From assembly GCF_012489685.1 (NCBI RefSeq), contig NC_080044.1:56783507-56847506 (forward strand): 64,000 nucleotides of DNA, given 5' to 3'. Shown one piece after another: positions 33,704 through 44,650 of the stretch (the first letter of the stretch is position 1; each line of letters opens with the position of its first letter). Made by a program: the position numbers and the translations under genes. The notes beneath the pieces were generated by a model. It worked only from the letters and a program-made list of their open reading frames with translations, made no database searches and was not told where the DNA came from. The DNA is from Lotus japonicus. Lineage: Eukaryota > Streptophyta > Magnoliopsida > Fabales > Fabaceae.

Positions 33704-34326
33704 CCTGAAAGGCACACAACTCCACAAGTCCACAAATCCGTGAAAGACGAGAGGCGAAGGTTCCATCAGCATCATTGGCGGTTGAAGGTATGAAAAACGG
33801 TAGAAAGGGGGGGTTTGAATAACGTTTTCAAGATAAAACTTCCACCTTAAAGATTTTCACAAATCTTTCGAGAACTTAAGTGCTAAGTATAAGAGATAGA
33901 AAAGCACACAAGGATTTTTATCCTGGTTCACTTGATAAATCACTCAAGCTACTCCAGTCCACCCGTTAAGGTGATTTCTTCCTTCTTAGAATGAAGGCAA
34001 TCCACTAATCAGGTAAAGTGTTACAACTGCACTTGAAACCTACAAGTGACTAACAATTACACTGACTTAGCTCACACTAAGATTCACTCTCTTAGTCTTC
34101 TCTAGGATCCGATCAACCTTGATCTCCTAAAGGAAGTAAACAAACTGTTTATCAAAGAATGTTTACAAGAGATTTGCTTCTGAAAAGCTAATAGTAAAAA
34201 CAATGAATTTTCGGATGAAAGAATGCTTGAAGGTTTATGAATATAGCTTATGCTTGTGTAAATTCTTCCAACCGCATCTTTCAATCTTCAGCCTCTATTT
34301 ATACTCTAAGGATTAGGGTTTGAACG
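33704..34326 (+). other. SIRE/Maximus-like retroelement sequence, left half of the array's target
   Basis: A purine tract AGAAAGGGGGGG (33803-33813) is followed by TGAATAACG at 33816, a possible LTR start. The stretch with CTACTCCAGTCCACCCG (about 33951-33967) is of a kind I associate with legume copia LTRs. It ends in GAACG (34322-34326) at the array insertion. Its natural continuation appears to be the reverse complement of 48436-48037. Family assignment is inferred from memory of similar sequences. Confidence 0.45.
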
Positions 34327-37300
34327 TGTAAGGCCCGAGTTTTTAAGTTCATGCTAAGTGAATAAACTTCTTATTCACGATTAGGGTTGATGTAATGTGA
34401 AGGGAAACCTGAACGAAAGTTTATTAAATGAAATATATTTATGAAGGAGAAAGTTCAGGAAAAGTTCAAGGATTTCATTATGATCGATAAAAGTTATAGC
34501 ACGATCGTTACACGCTTAAACCTAGGTCAGAAACCCTAGTATATAGCTAATTTTCACTTTTAGGCACGACGGAAGTTAATTCCAAAAATCTTCAGAGAAA
34601 TGTTAGAACTTCTCTTTTTCCATATATCAAAATTGTTTCGAGGCGAAACTCTAGGATCTACGAACGTCCGATTCCAATCATCGGAAGTTTGCCGAAACCG
34701 AAACCCTGGTATTTCAAAACCCTAGAATTTCTCGACAATGAAGACTTTATCTATTCAGAGCTTCAAATGAATATTCTACACGCGTACACCCATTTCTCTT
34801 GATGATTTCAATCTTTCTTCCGAAGGAAGTTTTCTATTCCGACATTCGATGCAAAAAGCAACTTATCGGGTAAAATAGTTTTACACCGACTTTGCACCAA
34901 CTTTGCATTAGTTGCCAAAAATACAAGGAGACATCTTCTTAGCTTAGGAATTCCTTTGCCAAAACCTATCTTAGAATTCATGGAGAATGATGCCGGAAAA
35001 ATCTGATTCGCGAAACTTTCATTTTCCCGCGAATTACCATTTTCTATATATAGCAAGAAAGGTGAGAAAAATCACAAGAACTCCTCCATTTTCTCTCCAA
35101 GGCCGCGAGCTCCATAGAAGGAAGAGGAAGAAGAGCTTTTCTTCAAACCTTGCTTGATCGTCGATCAATCAGTTGCTGCTTCAAGGTTTCGAGGTATAGT
35201 CGCTAATCCTTACCTCTGATCGCTTTTTCCATAGCTTTTCTGTAGAGTTTTCTGAGTGGATAGTTTATGGGTTTTTGCAAAACTATCCTGAATCTTTCAT
35301 TTCTGATTCTAAACCTCTTCTATATGTGCCCAAGATCACTTCTGCCGGATTAGATTTTCCGTTATGTCGCCGGAATTCCGCCGGAATCAATTCTAGCCTA
35401 AAATACCCATTTATGTAGTTTTTGAGTAAAGTTCCAACCTTTAGGCTGAAAACTATCGCCTTAGCTTAGTGCTAGTAGGATTAGTTATCATAAACGTCGT
35501 TGGTGACGTCCCTGCAAAATTTTATTTTTGGGATTTCAGTTTTGAAAATCCTAAGTTAAAAATCATGACCAAAATACCCCTGCGACAGTTTTTGATCCGA
35601 TAATTTTTCCGAGTTCAGAATACCCTTAGTTAAGGCTAATGATAGCATAGGAACCAAGTTTGATCGAAGAAAAATCGAGCCCCACAATTACCAAAAGTGG
35701 CCGAGCCTATTAGAGGGGGAGGAGGAAAATTTCCTTTTCCGAAAACTTGTCTTTCGCGCTAGATTATCGTACCTTAGAGTATAGATTACTTCGTGTAACC
35801 TTAGTAAGTATCGATAGCTTAGTTTTCGATAGATTCTGATAGTATTTCTGTGACTTTGGTTTAAAGGAACTTTTGAGGAATTTCCTGAGGAGCAACGCTT
35901 TGCTTGTGAGGAAGAGTTAGAAGATAATCCTGGAGAATCTGCAGGTGAGGGCTTCTCACTGAATCTCTAGTTAATGCTTAGGGTCGATGTTTCGACATTG
36001 TTTACTGTTTATGCACTGAGATTGTGTGTGAGTGAAAATGTTTTCTGAGGCTTCGGCTGACAATGTAGATGATTCATCTACTGAATGTTTTTGAAGATTG
36101 ACTTACATGCTATGTGCTATGTGGGTAATCTAGGATGTGTGGTGCATGCTTTATATGCTAAGTGCTAAGTGTTAATGTTGAGATTTCTTGATATATGACA
36201 TGTTGTTGATTGTGATGATTTAAATATGCTTTACACTGGAAATCTGAGATTCTGAATAGTGAGAATAGCGGGCAGGTCATGCCGATTTTATTTTGAGAGT
36301 TTTGAGAAAGTTTGATAGGACGAACGAGGTTCGGGCCTTGTATAGGGTTTATGGATCGAGACATCCTCTGGAAGCGACTTGGGATTGGGAGATCCTGCAA
36401 ATGTATAAGACTTGCGATAAGACAAAATGGAATCTATTTTATAAAGAAAACTCATAAGACCTTAAATAACCTCTAAATCTTTAAGTAATGATAACAACCT
36501 CGAAGGAAGGCATTGGAAGTGAAATCTTAATTTTTGGAAAAACGAGGAGTGTCGTCGGATCCAAGTGTTGAGTATGTTGTCCTTGTGCTGTTGGAGCAGC
36601 GTTTGATGTTGTGCTGTTGGAGCAGCGTTTTATTGTTGTGCTGTTGGAGCAGCGTGTGTTATTGTGCTGTTGGAGCAGCGTGTGTTGTGGTGCTGTTGGA
36701 GCAGCTATGTGTTGTTGTGAAGTGTGTCTTTTGGTCGCAGAATCGACCGTTACCTTAGGGTAAGCTTTTAGAGACTTTAATTTACCTAGAACACGTGACG
36801 ACGTGTCGAGTGAGATCGGAGACGTTGATTGACTAATCATCTTGCATTCATGCAACATTAATGAGGTATTAACACAGGACGTACTCTGGACCTCGTCGGT
36901 TTCCAAAATGGTCATAAGACCCGGAATGCCGTGGAAGAGCGTTTGTAGACGTCTCTTGTAGCAGACCGAAATGGCAGACCTACGGGTTACGGCTGATCTG
37001 GCTACCTTGGTTTGGTGTAAGAGACACGCGGGCAGAATGGTCCCACCGTTGCTGGTGCTAGGATTGATCCGGTTGATGTCCATCCCAGAGGCACGCGAGC
37101 AGAATGGTCCCACCGTTGCTGGTGCTAGGATTGACTCGTTTGATGTCCATACCTATGTTTGGTGTAAGAGGCACGCGGGCAGAATGGTCCCACCATTGCT
37201 GGTGCTAGGATTGATCCGTTGATGTCCATCCGTTCCGGATTGCATATTGGTTGACTGGGTTAACCTGCATACATATCACGCAACATGCATACTGACTTAG

Positions 37301-38167
37301 TTGATGAGTGTGGTTGCTATTTGATAAACTTACTTGGAACATGCTAATTGTTATTATTGTCGTTATGATTTTGTGGAACATGCAACCCTAGGAATGATAT
37401 CTCTAGTTATAAGCCTAAGTGGCTATCTATTATTTGTACCTATTGGGTTTATTATCTACATAGTTCTTTAGAGTTGACCCTCGCGTCTTCTGTGTGTGTT
37501 TTGGCGGACAACGCCTTTTGTCAGATGAATATTGCGGATTGGTTCACCATGGTTCACCCTTCGGGGGAAACTAGGTTGGGATGCTGGAACAGGAGCGCGT
37601 CGCGGTAGCGAGAGGATGACGGATGGTGTACATAGACTAGGTCGTTCTGGATTTCGAATTCGGACGACGATCATGCTAGCATGTAGGTTTTAGTGCTGGT
37701 GTGAGCTCCTCAAGATGGGATTAGTGTAGGAGTAGAGTCTTAGCTCTGAACATCATTTGTTTTCTTTGGGGACAGGGTAGTTTCCCACCTATAGCTTTTT
37801 GTGTGGTTTCTTTACGGGAATCACAGAGAGTTGGTTGGACTTAGGAGGTCTTGTTTCAGGCCGATGGGCCAGCTTATTCTCAGTTTTGAGGGATAGTGTT
37901 GCGGACACTTACCTTTAGATTTGGTTTGTACATTTTGCCTTCGGGCGCTACACTTTTCTTTCCGTCACTGGAGGTCACTCGTGACGAGGTTGTTACTTAC
38001 AGCGGGGGCTGTTTATATATTGTATATTAGCTCTATTACTTTTCGCTTTTGGGTTTTATTTAATACAGTCTTGTCTTAGTTATTATCGAAAAAAAAAATA
38101 TTTCACGTCTTTCCGCATTAAGTTTACTTTTGGTTACTAAAGTGACGCCACCGAAATCGGGGTGTTA
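34327..38167 (+). repeat. LTR1 of the array
   Basis: Starts TGTAAGGCCCGAG and ends GGGGTGTTA, lacking the final CA. A TATA box lies at 35045-35052. It carries a five-copy minisatellite of about 26 bases with core GTGCTGTTGGAGCAGC (36581-36716) and a three-copy repeat of 65-83 bases with core GCAGAATGGTCCCACC (37016-37225). Diagnostic bases: C at 36739, GCTAGC at 37674, TTTAATACAG near 38060. Confidence 0.92.
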
Positions 38168-38172
38168 TTATG

Positions 38173-38184
38173 TGGTATCAGAGC
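38173..38184 (+). other. Primer-binding site, first array unit
   Basis: TGGTATCAGAGC, complementary to initiator-Met tRNA, 5 bases (TTATG) after the LTR end. The same site recurs at 44441-44452 and, inverted, ending at 54697 and 60965. Confidence 0.9.
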
Positions 38185-38382
38185 ACGGTCGAGTCTTTCG
38201 GGAGTTGTTGGGGAATAGGTCTTCTGTGCTAGGTTGTGTGACTCTGCAAAGAGTGAAAATTGATTGTCTGCAAGCGATTTTTCGCTTAAAAATTGATTGA
38301 AGTTATTGCTTAATCATATTGTATAGTTATACTAGATGCTATCTTATGATGAGTACTAACTGTTTGTTTAACTTAACAGAAC

Positions 38383-39597
38383 ATGGTGAATACTAATCAG
38401 CTAGCTGAGATGATGGCCACTATGGCCCAAGCGGTAACAACGCAGGCCCAAGCGGTAACAGCACAGGCAAATGATAATGCCATGAGGCGTGCTACTGAAG
38501 AAGCACGTGAACAGCATCAACGTCAGAGAGAGATAACTCTGGACCAAAACAAAGGCCTCAATGATTTCAGGAGGCAAAACCCACCAAAGTTCTCTGGTGG
38601 TACTGACCCAGGCGCAGCGGATCTTTGGATCCAGGAAATCGAGAAGATTTTCGGCGTTCTGCAGACTGTAGAGGGTGCCAAGGTGGGCATGGCGACTTAT
38701 CTTCTGCTGGGAGATGCTGAATACTGGTGGAAGGGCACCAGGGGAATCATGGAAGCCAACCATGAAGAGATCAACTGGAACTCGTTCCGGACCGCGTTCT
38801 TGGAGAAGTATTTTCCGACAAGTGCCCGGGATGAGAGGGAGGCGCAGTTTTTGACACTCCGTCAGGGAGGTATGTCTGTACCGGAATTTGCTTCGAAGCT
38901 GGAGTCTTTGGCAAAGCATTTCCAATTCTTTAATGATCTTGTTGATGAGCGCTACATGTGCAAGCGCTTCGTGAATGGACTGAGACCAGATATTGAGGAC
39001 TCAGTGAGGCCGCTGGGAATCATGCGATTCCAATCGCTGGTGGAGAAAGCCACGGAAGTGGAGCTGATGAAGAATAGGAGGTTGAACCGTGTTGGAACTG
39101 GAGGACCGATGAGATCAGGTTCTCAAAATTTTCGAGACAAAGGAAAATTTCAGAGCGGGAGGCCATATCAGCGTCCTGCTGGAGAAGGGTTTACTTCAGG
39201 ATCTTACAGACCCATGACGGGTACTGCTGGTGGTTCTGGAGATCGGACTTTGAATAGGGAGATGACCTGTTTCAGATGTGGGAGGCCGGGGCACTATGTT
39301 AATGCTTGTCCCGACACGAGGCCCAAATGCCTTAATTGTGACCGAATGGGGCATAATGCTGGTCAGTGCAGAGCACCCAAGACGGAGCCAACCCTGAACA
39401 CTGCTCGTGGAAAGCGTCCTGCTACTAAGGCAAGAGTCTACACCATGGACGGTGAGAGAGCTGAGGGGTTTGTCAGAGGAGAGCGCAAGAACGATGGTAA
39501 CTTTCTAACCATTCTTTCTCATTCTATTATAATATATTCCACTACTCTCGTAGCGTGTGCAAACACACCTAACTTACATATACTGTCTGAGCTTTAA
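38383..39597 (+). CDS. gag: Chromovirus Gag, array unit 1
   Basis: 404 residues with no break. Capsid region contains NPPKFSGGTDPGAADLW, AEYWWKG and FLEKYFPTSARDEREAQF, typical of Tekay-like gypsy Gag. Two zinc knuckles, CFRCGRPGHYVNAC (about 296-309) and CLNCDRMGHNAGQC (about 316-329), both CX2CX4HX4C, would bind the element RNA. The last 35 residues after ERKNDG do not look like retroviral protein; they read into the junction left by deletion of pol. The start lies 2 bases after an ACAGAAC stretch and is the first ATG of the frame. It could package element RNA, but movement would need pol from another element. Confidence 0.92.
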   Translation: MVNTNQLAEMMATMAQAVTTQAQAVTAQANDNAMRRATEEAREQHQRQREITLDQNKGLNDFRRQNPPKFSGGTDPGAADLWIQEIEKIFGVLQTVEGAKVGMATYLLLGDAEYWWKGTRGIMEANHEEINWNSFRTAFLEKYFPTSARDEREAQFLTLRQGGMSVPEFASKLESLAKHFQFFNDLVDERYMCKRFVNGLRPDIEDSVRPLGIMRFQSLVEKATEVELMKNRRLNRVGTGGPMRSGSQNFRDKGKFQSGRPYQRPAGEGFTSGSYRPMTGTAGGSGDRTLNREMTCFRCGRPGHYVNACPDTRPKCLNCDRMGHNAGQCRAPKTEPTLNTARGKRPATKARVYTMDGERAEGFVRGERKNDGNFLTILSHSIIIYSTTLVACANTPNLHILSEL

Positions 39598-39599
39598 CC

Positions 39600-40313
39600 T
39601 TATAGTTAGTACACCTATTAAGACTTTACTCAGTTATTGCTCGTATTTTAACTATAGAAGTACACGAGGTTTAGGATGACATGCTAAGCCTAGGAAGTAG
39701 TCTTCCACCGATACGTTTAAACGGAAGTATATTGTGGAGCCGACACATGCTATTGAGCTGTATGACAGTAAGTTGAAGGGTGAGATGACGAAATGACTGG
39801 TTAAGTCCCTTGAGGTATAGTTATGGTTTGAACCTCTAGAGGTTAAGTCTTGATCTGTGTGAAGTGTTTAGGATTTCAATAAGTCGAAATTGGTTTGAGT
39901 GAGGAATGTTTTGAGGACGAAGACGACAATAATGGATTATTGGATATTAAGAAGATTATTAGCTTATGAGTGGTCAATGAATGGATGATTAAGGAGATGA
40001 GTCTTGTCATGCACGAGGTATCAAGACTCAAGTCGAGTTTTAGACTTGAACGGTGACTAAGTAGAAGATTGATTTCATGGTGCGAGTGATGATGATCACG
40101 AAGTTAGAAGTAACGTTAATGGACTATTAGATTCCAAGGCAATAGTTTGACTAGGAGTTATCAAGCGACCGAGTTGAGTTTGGATCATGAGTGAACATCA
40201 CGAGGACAAGTTGAGCATTCACTCCGGAACACAGAGAAGTACCGAGCTACTAATCAGTAATTTGGACGAACAAAAGCAAAGGAGCAAGTGGTTAAGGTTG
40301 TGCGATTGCACGA
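39600..40313 (+). other. Deleted-pol region of array unit 1
   Basis: Where protease, RT, RNase H and the integrase core should be, only about 700 bases without a convincing ORF remain. No RT or integrase motif was found in any frame. Confidence 0.7.
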
Positions 40314-40550
40314 ATGCCAACAAATATTATTTCCAACGGAGACCCGACGCAAGTGGTCGAACCGGACAACATAGAGTTGGAAGATGATATGTCTTTTGAG
40401 ACGCCGTTGGTCAACATTGGGACTAGAAGAGTGAAACAATCGAAGAGAAAGCAGAGTGTTTTAGTGAAAATTATTTGGAATAAAGACACGGACGGTGTTA
40501 TGTGAGAGTTAGAGGAAAAGATCAAGAACAATAGTCAGAGCTTTTACTGA
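40314..40550 (+). pseudogene. Remnant of integrase C-terminus and chromodomain, array unit 1
   Basis: The frame contains NGDPTQVVEPDNIELEDD and then RRVKQSKRKQSVLVKIIW, the GDPT and chromodomain signature at the C-terminus of chromovirus integrase. A TGA (40503-40505) stands where the family has a conserved Trp (TGG), followed in frame by ELEEKIKNNSQSFY. This places the element among chromoviruses and shows that the non-autonomous form came from internal deletion. The same remnant lies at 46581-46817, 52320-52556 (minus) and 58588-58824 (minus). Confidence 0.8.
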
Positions 40551-40594
40551 ACCCTAAGTTTCGAGGACGAAACTTTCTTTTTGGAGGGTAGTAA

Positions 40595-43500
40595 TGTAAG
40601 GCCCGTGTTTTTAAGTTCATGCTAAGTGAATAAACTTCTTATTCACGATTAGGGTTTATGTAATGTGAAGGGAAACCTGAACGAAAGTTTATTAAATGAA
40701 ATATATTTATGAAGGAGAAAGTTCAGGAAAAGTTCAAGGATTTCATTATGATCGATAAAAGTTATAGCACGATCGTTACACGCTTAAACCTAGGTCAGAA
40801 ACCCTAGTATATAGCTAATTTTCACTTTTAGGCACGACGGAAGTTAATTCCAAAAATCTTCAGAGAAATGTTAGAACTTCTCTTTTTCCATATATCAAAA
40901 TTGTTTCGAGGCGAAACTCTAGGATCTACGAACGTCCGATTCCAATCATCGGAAGTTTGCCGAAACCGAAACCCTGGTATTTCAAAACCCTAGAATTTCT
41001 CGACAATGAAGACTTTATCTATTCAGAGCTTCAAATGAATATTCTACACGCGTACACCCATTTCTCTTGATGATTTCAATCTTTCTTCCGAAGGAAGTTT
41101 TCTATTCCGACATTCGATGCAAAAAGCAACTTATCGGGTAAAATAGTTTTACACCGACTTTGCACCGACTTTGCCTTAGTTGCCAAAAATACAAGGAGAC
41201 ATCTTCTTAGCTTAGGAATTCCTTTGCCAAAACCTATCTTAGAATTCATGGAGAATGATGCCGGAAAAATATGATTCGCGAAACTTTCATTTTCCCGCGA
41301 ATTACCATTTTCTATATATAGCAAGAAAGGTGAGAAAAATCACAAGAACTCCTCCATTTTCTCTCCAAGGCCGCGAGCTCCATAGAAGGAAGAGGAAGAA
41401 GAGCTTTTCTTCAAACCTTGCTTGATCGTCGATCAATCAGTTGCTGCTTCAAGGTTTCGAGGTATAGTCGCTAATCCTTACCTCTGATCGCTTTTTCCAT
41501 AGCTTTTCTGTAGAGTTTTCTGAGTGGATAGTTTATGGGTTTTTGCAAAACTATCCTGAATCTTTCATTTCTGATTCTAATCCTCTTCTATATGTGCCCA
41601 AGATCACTTCTGCCGGATTAGATTTTCCGTTATGTCGCCGGAATTCCGCCGGAATCAATTCTAGCCTAAAATACCCATTTATGTAGTTTTTGAGTAAAGT
41701 TCCAACCTTTAGGCTGAAAACTATCGCCTTAGCTTAGTGCTAGTAGGATTAGTTGTCATAAACGTCGTTGGTGACGTCCCTGCAAAATTTTATTTTTGGG
41801 ATTTCAGTTTTGAAAATCCTAAGTTAAAAATCATGACCAAAATACCCCTGCGACAGTTTTTGATCCGATAATTTTTCCGAGTTCAGAATACCCTTAGTTA
41901 AGGCTAATGATAGCATAGGAACCAAGTTTGATCGAAGAAAAATCGAGCCCCACAATTACCAAAAGTGGCCGAGCCTATTAGAGGGGGAGGAGGAAAATTT
42001 CCTTTTCCGAAAACTTGTCTTTCGCGCTAGATTATCGTACCTTAGAGTATAGATTACTTCGTGTAACCTTAGTAAGTATCGATAGCTTAGTTTTCGATAG
42101 ATTCTGATAGTATTTCTGTGACTTTGCTTTAAAGGAACTTTTGAGGAATTTCCTGAGGAGCAACGCTTTGCTTGTGAGGAAGAGTTAGAAGATAATCCTG
42201 GAGAATCTGCAGGTGAGGGCTTCTCACTGAATCTCTAGTTAATGCTTAGGGTCGATGTTTCGACATTCTTTACTGTTTATGCACTGAGATTGTGTGTGAG
42301 TGAAAATGTTTTCTGAGGCTTCGGCTGACAATGTAGATGATTCATCTACTGAATGTTTTTGAAGATTGACTTACATGCTATGTGCTATGTGGGTAATCTA
42401 GGATGTGTGGTGCATGCTTTATATGCTAAGTGCTAAGTGTTAATGTTGAGATTTCTTGATATATGACATGTTGTTGATTGTGATGATTTAAATATGCTTT
42501 ACACTGGAAATCTGAGATTCTGAATGGTGAGAATAGCGGGCAGGTCATGCCGATTTTATTTTGAGAGTTTTGAGAAAGTTTGATAGGACGAACGAGGTTC
42601 GGGCCTTGTATAGGGTTTATGGATCGAGACATCCTCTGGAAGCGACTTGGGATTGGGAGATCCTGCAAATGTATAAGACTTGCGATAAGACAAAATGGAA
42701 TCTATTTTATAAAGAAAACTCATAAGACCTTAAATAACCTCTAAATCTTTAAGTAATGATAACAACCTCGAAGGAAGGCATTGGAAGTGAAATCTTAATT
42801 TTTGGAAAAACGAGGAGTGTCGTCGGATCCAAGTGTTGAGTATGTTGTCCTTGTGCTGTTGGAGCAGCGTTTGATGTTGTGCTGTTGGAGCAGCGTTTTA
42901 TTGTTGTGCTGTTGGAGCAGCGTGTGTTATTGTGCTGTTGGAGCAGCGTGTGTTGTGGTGCTGTTGGAGCAGCTATGTGTTGTTGTGAAGTGTGTCTTTT
43001 GGTCGCAGAATCGACTGTTACCTTAGGGTAAGCTTTTAGAGACTTTAATTTACCTAGAACACGTGACGACGTGTCGAGTGAGATCGGAGACGTTGATTGA
43101 CTAATCATCTTGCATTCATGCAACATTAATGAGGTATTAACACAGGACGTACTCTGGACCTCGTCGGTTTCCAAAATGGTCATAAGACCCGGAATGCCGT
43201 GGAAGAGCGTTTGTAGACGTCTCTTGTAGCAGACCGAAATGGCAGACCTACGGGTTACGGCTGATCTGGCTACCTTGGTTTGGTGTAAGAGACACGCGGG
43301 CAGAATGGTCCCACCGTTGCTGGTGCTAGGATTGATCCGGTTGATGTCCATCCCAGAGGCACGCGAGCAGAATGGTCCCACCGTTGCTGGTGCTAGGATT
43401 GACTCGTTTGATGTCCATACCTATGTTTGGTGTAAGAGGCACGCGGGCAGAATGGTCCCACCATTGCTGGTGCTAGGATTGATCCGTTGATGTCCATCCG

Positions 43501-44435
43501 TTCCGGATTGCATATTGGTTGACTGGGTTAACCTGCATACATATCACGCAACATGCATACTGACTTAGTTGATGAGTGTGGTTGCTATTTGATAAACTTA
43601 CTTGGAACATGCTAATTGTTATTATTGTCGTTATGATTTTGTGGAACATGCAACCCTAGGAATGATATCTCTAGTTATAAGCCTAAGTGGCTATCTATTA
43701 TTTGTACCTATTGGGTTTATTATCTACATAGTTCTTTAGAGTTGACCCTCGCGTCTTCTGTGTGTGTTTTGGCGGACAACGCCTTTTGTCAGATGAATAT
43801 TGCGGATTGGTTCACCATGGTTCACCCTTCGGGGGAAACTAGGTTGGGATGCTGGAACAGGAGCGCGTCGCGGTAGCGAGAGGATGACGGATGGTGTACA
43901 TAGACTAGGTCGTTCTGGATTTCGAATTCGGACGACGATCATGCTAAAATGTAGGTTTTAGTGCTGGTGTGAGCTCCTCAAGATGGGATTAGTGTAGGAG
44001 TAGAGTCTTAGCTCTGAACATCATTTGTTTTCTTTGGGGACAGGGTAGTTTCCCACCTATAGCTTTTTGTGTGGTTTCTTTACGGGAATCACAGAGAGTT
44101 GGTTGGACTTAGGAGGTCTTGTTTCAGGCCGATGGGCCAGCTTATTCTCAGTTTTGAGGGATAGTGTTGCGGACACTTACCTTTAGATTTGGTTTGTACA
44201 TTTTGCCTTCGGGCGCTACACTTTTCTTTCCGTCACTGGAGGTCACTCGTGACGAGGTTGTTACTTACAGCGGGGGCTGTTTATATATTGTATATTAGCT
44301 CTATTACTTTTCGCTTTTGGGTTTTATTTAATTCAGTCTTGTCTTAGTTATTATCGAAAAAAAAAATATTTCACGTCTTTCCGCATTAAGTTTACTTTTG
44401 GTTACTAAAGTGACGCCACCGAAATCGGGGTGTTA
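40595..44435 (+). repeat. LTR2 of the array
   Basis: 3841 bases, again ending GTGTTA without CA. Bases that separate it from LTR1: GCCCGTG start, T in the GACTGTTACC motif (43016), CATTCTTTACTG (about 42264), CTAATCC (about 41580), GCTAAAATG (about 43944) and TTTAATTCAG (about 44331). LTRc (60971 onward, inverted) shares those of them that lie within the window. Confidence 0.92.
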
Positions 44436-44650
44436 TTATGTGGTATCAGAGCACGGTCGAGTCTTTCGGGAGTTGTTGGGGAATAGGTCTTCTGTGCTAG
44501 GTTGTGTGACTCTGCAAAGAGTGAAAATTGATTGTCTGCAAGCGATTTTTCGCTTAAAAATTGATTGAAGTTATTGCTTAATCATATTGTATAGTTATAC
44601 TAGATGCTATCTTATGATGAGTACTAACTGTTTGTTTAACTTAACAGAAC

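Noticed and set aside
36581..36716. CRISPR-like array of regular repeats (also 5738-6297)
   Set aside because: Repeats are adjacent, imperfect minisatellite units without unique spacers, inside plant LTRs.
38401..38925. 174-residue ORF antisense to gag, present in all units
   Set aside because: It is a shadow of the gag frame with no recognisable domain.
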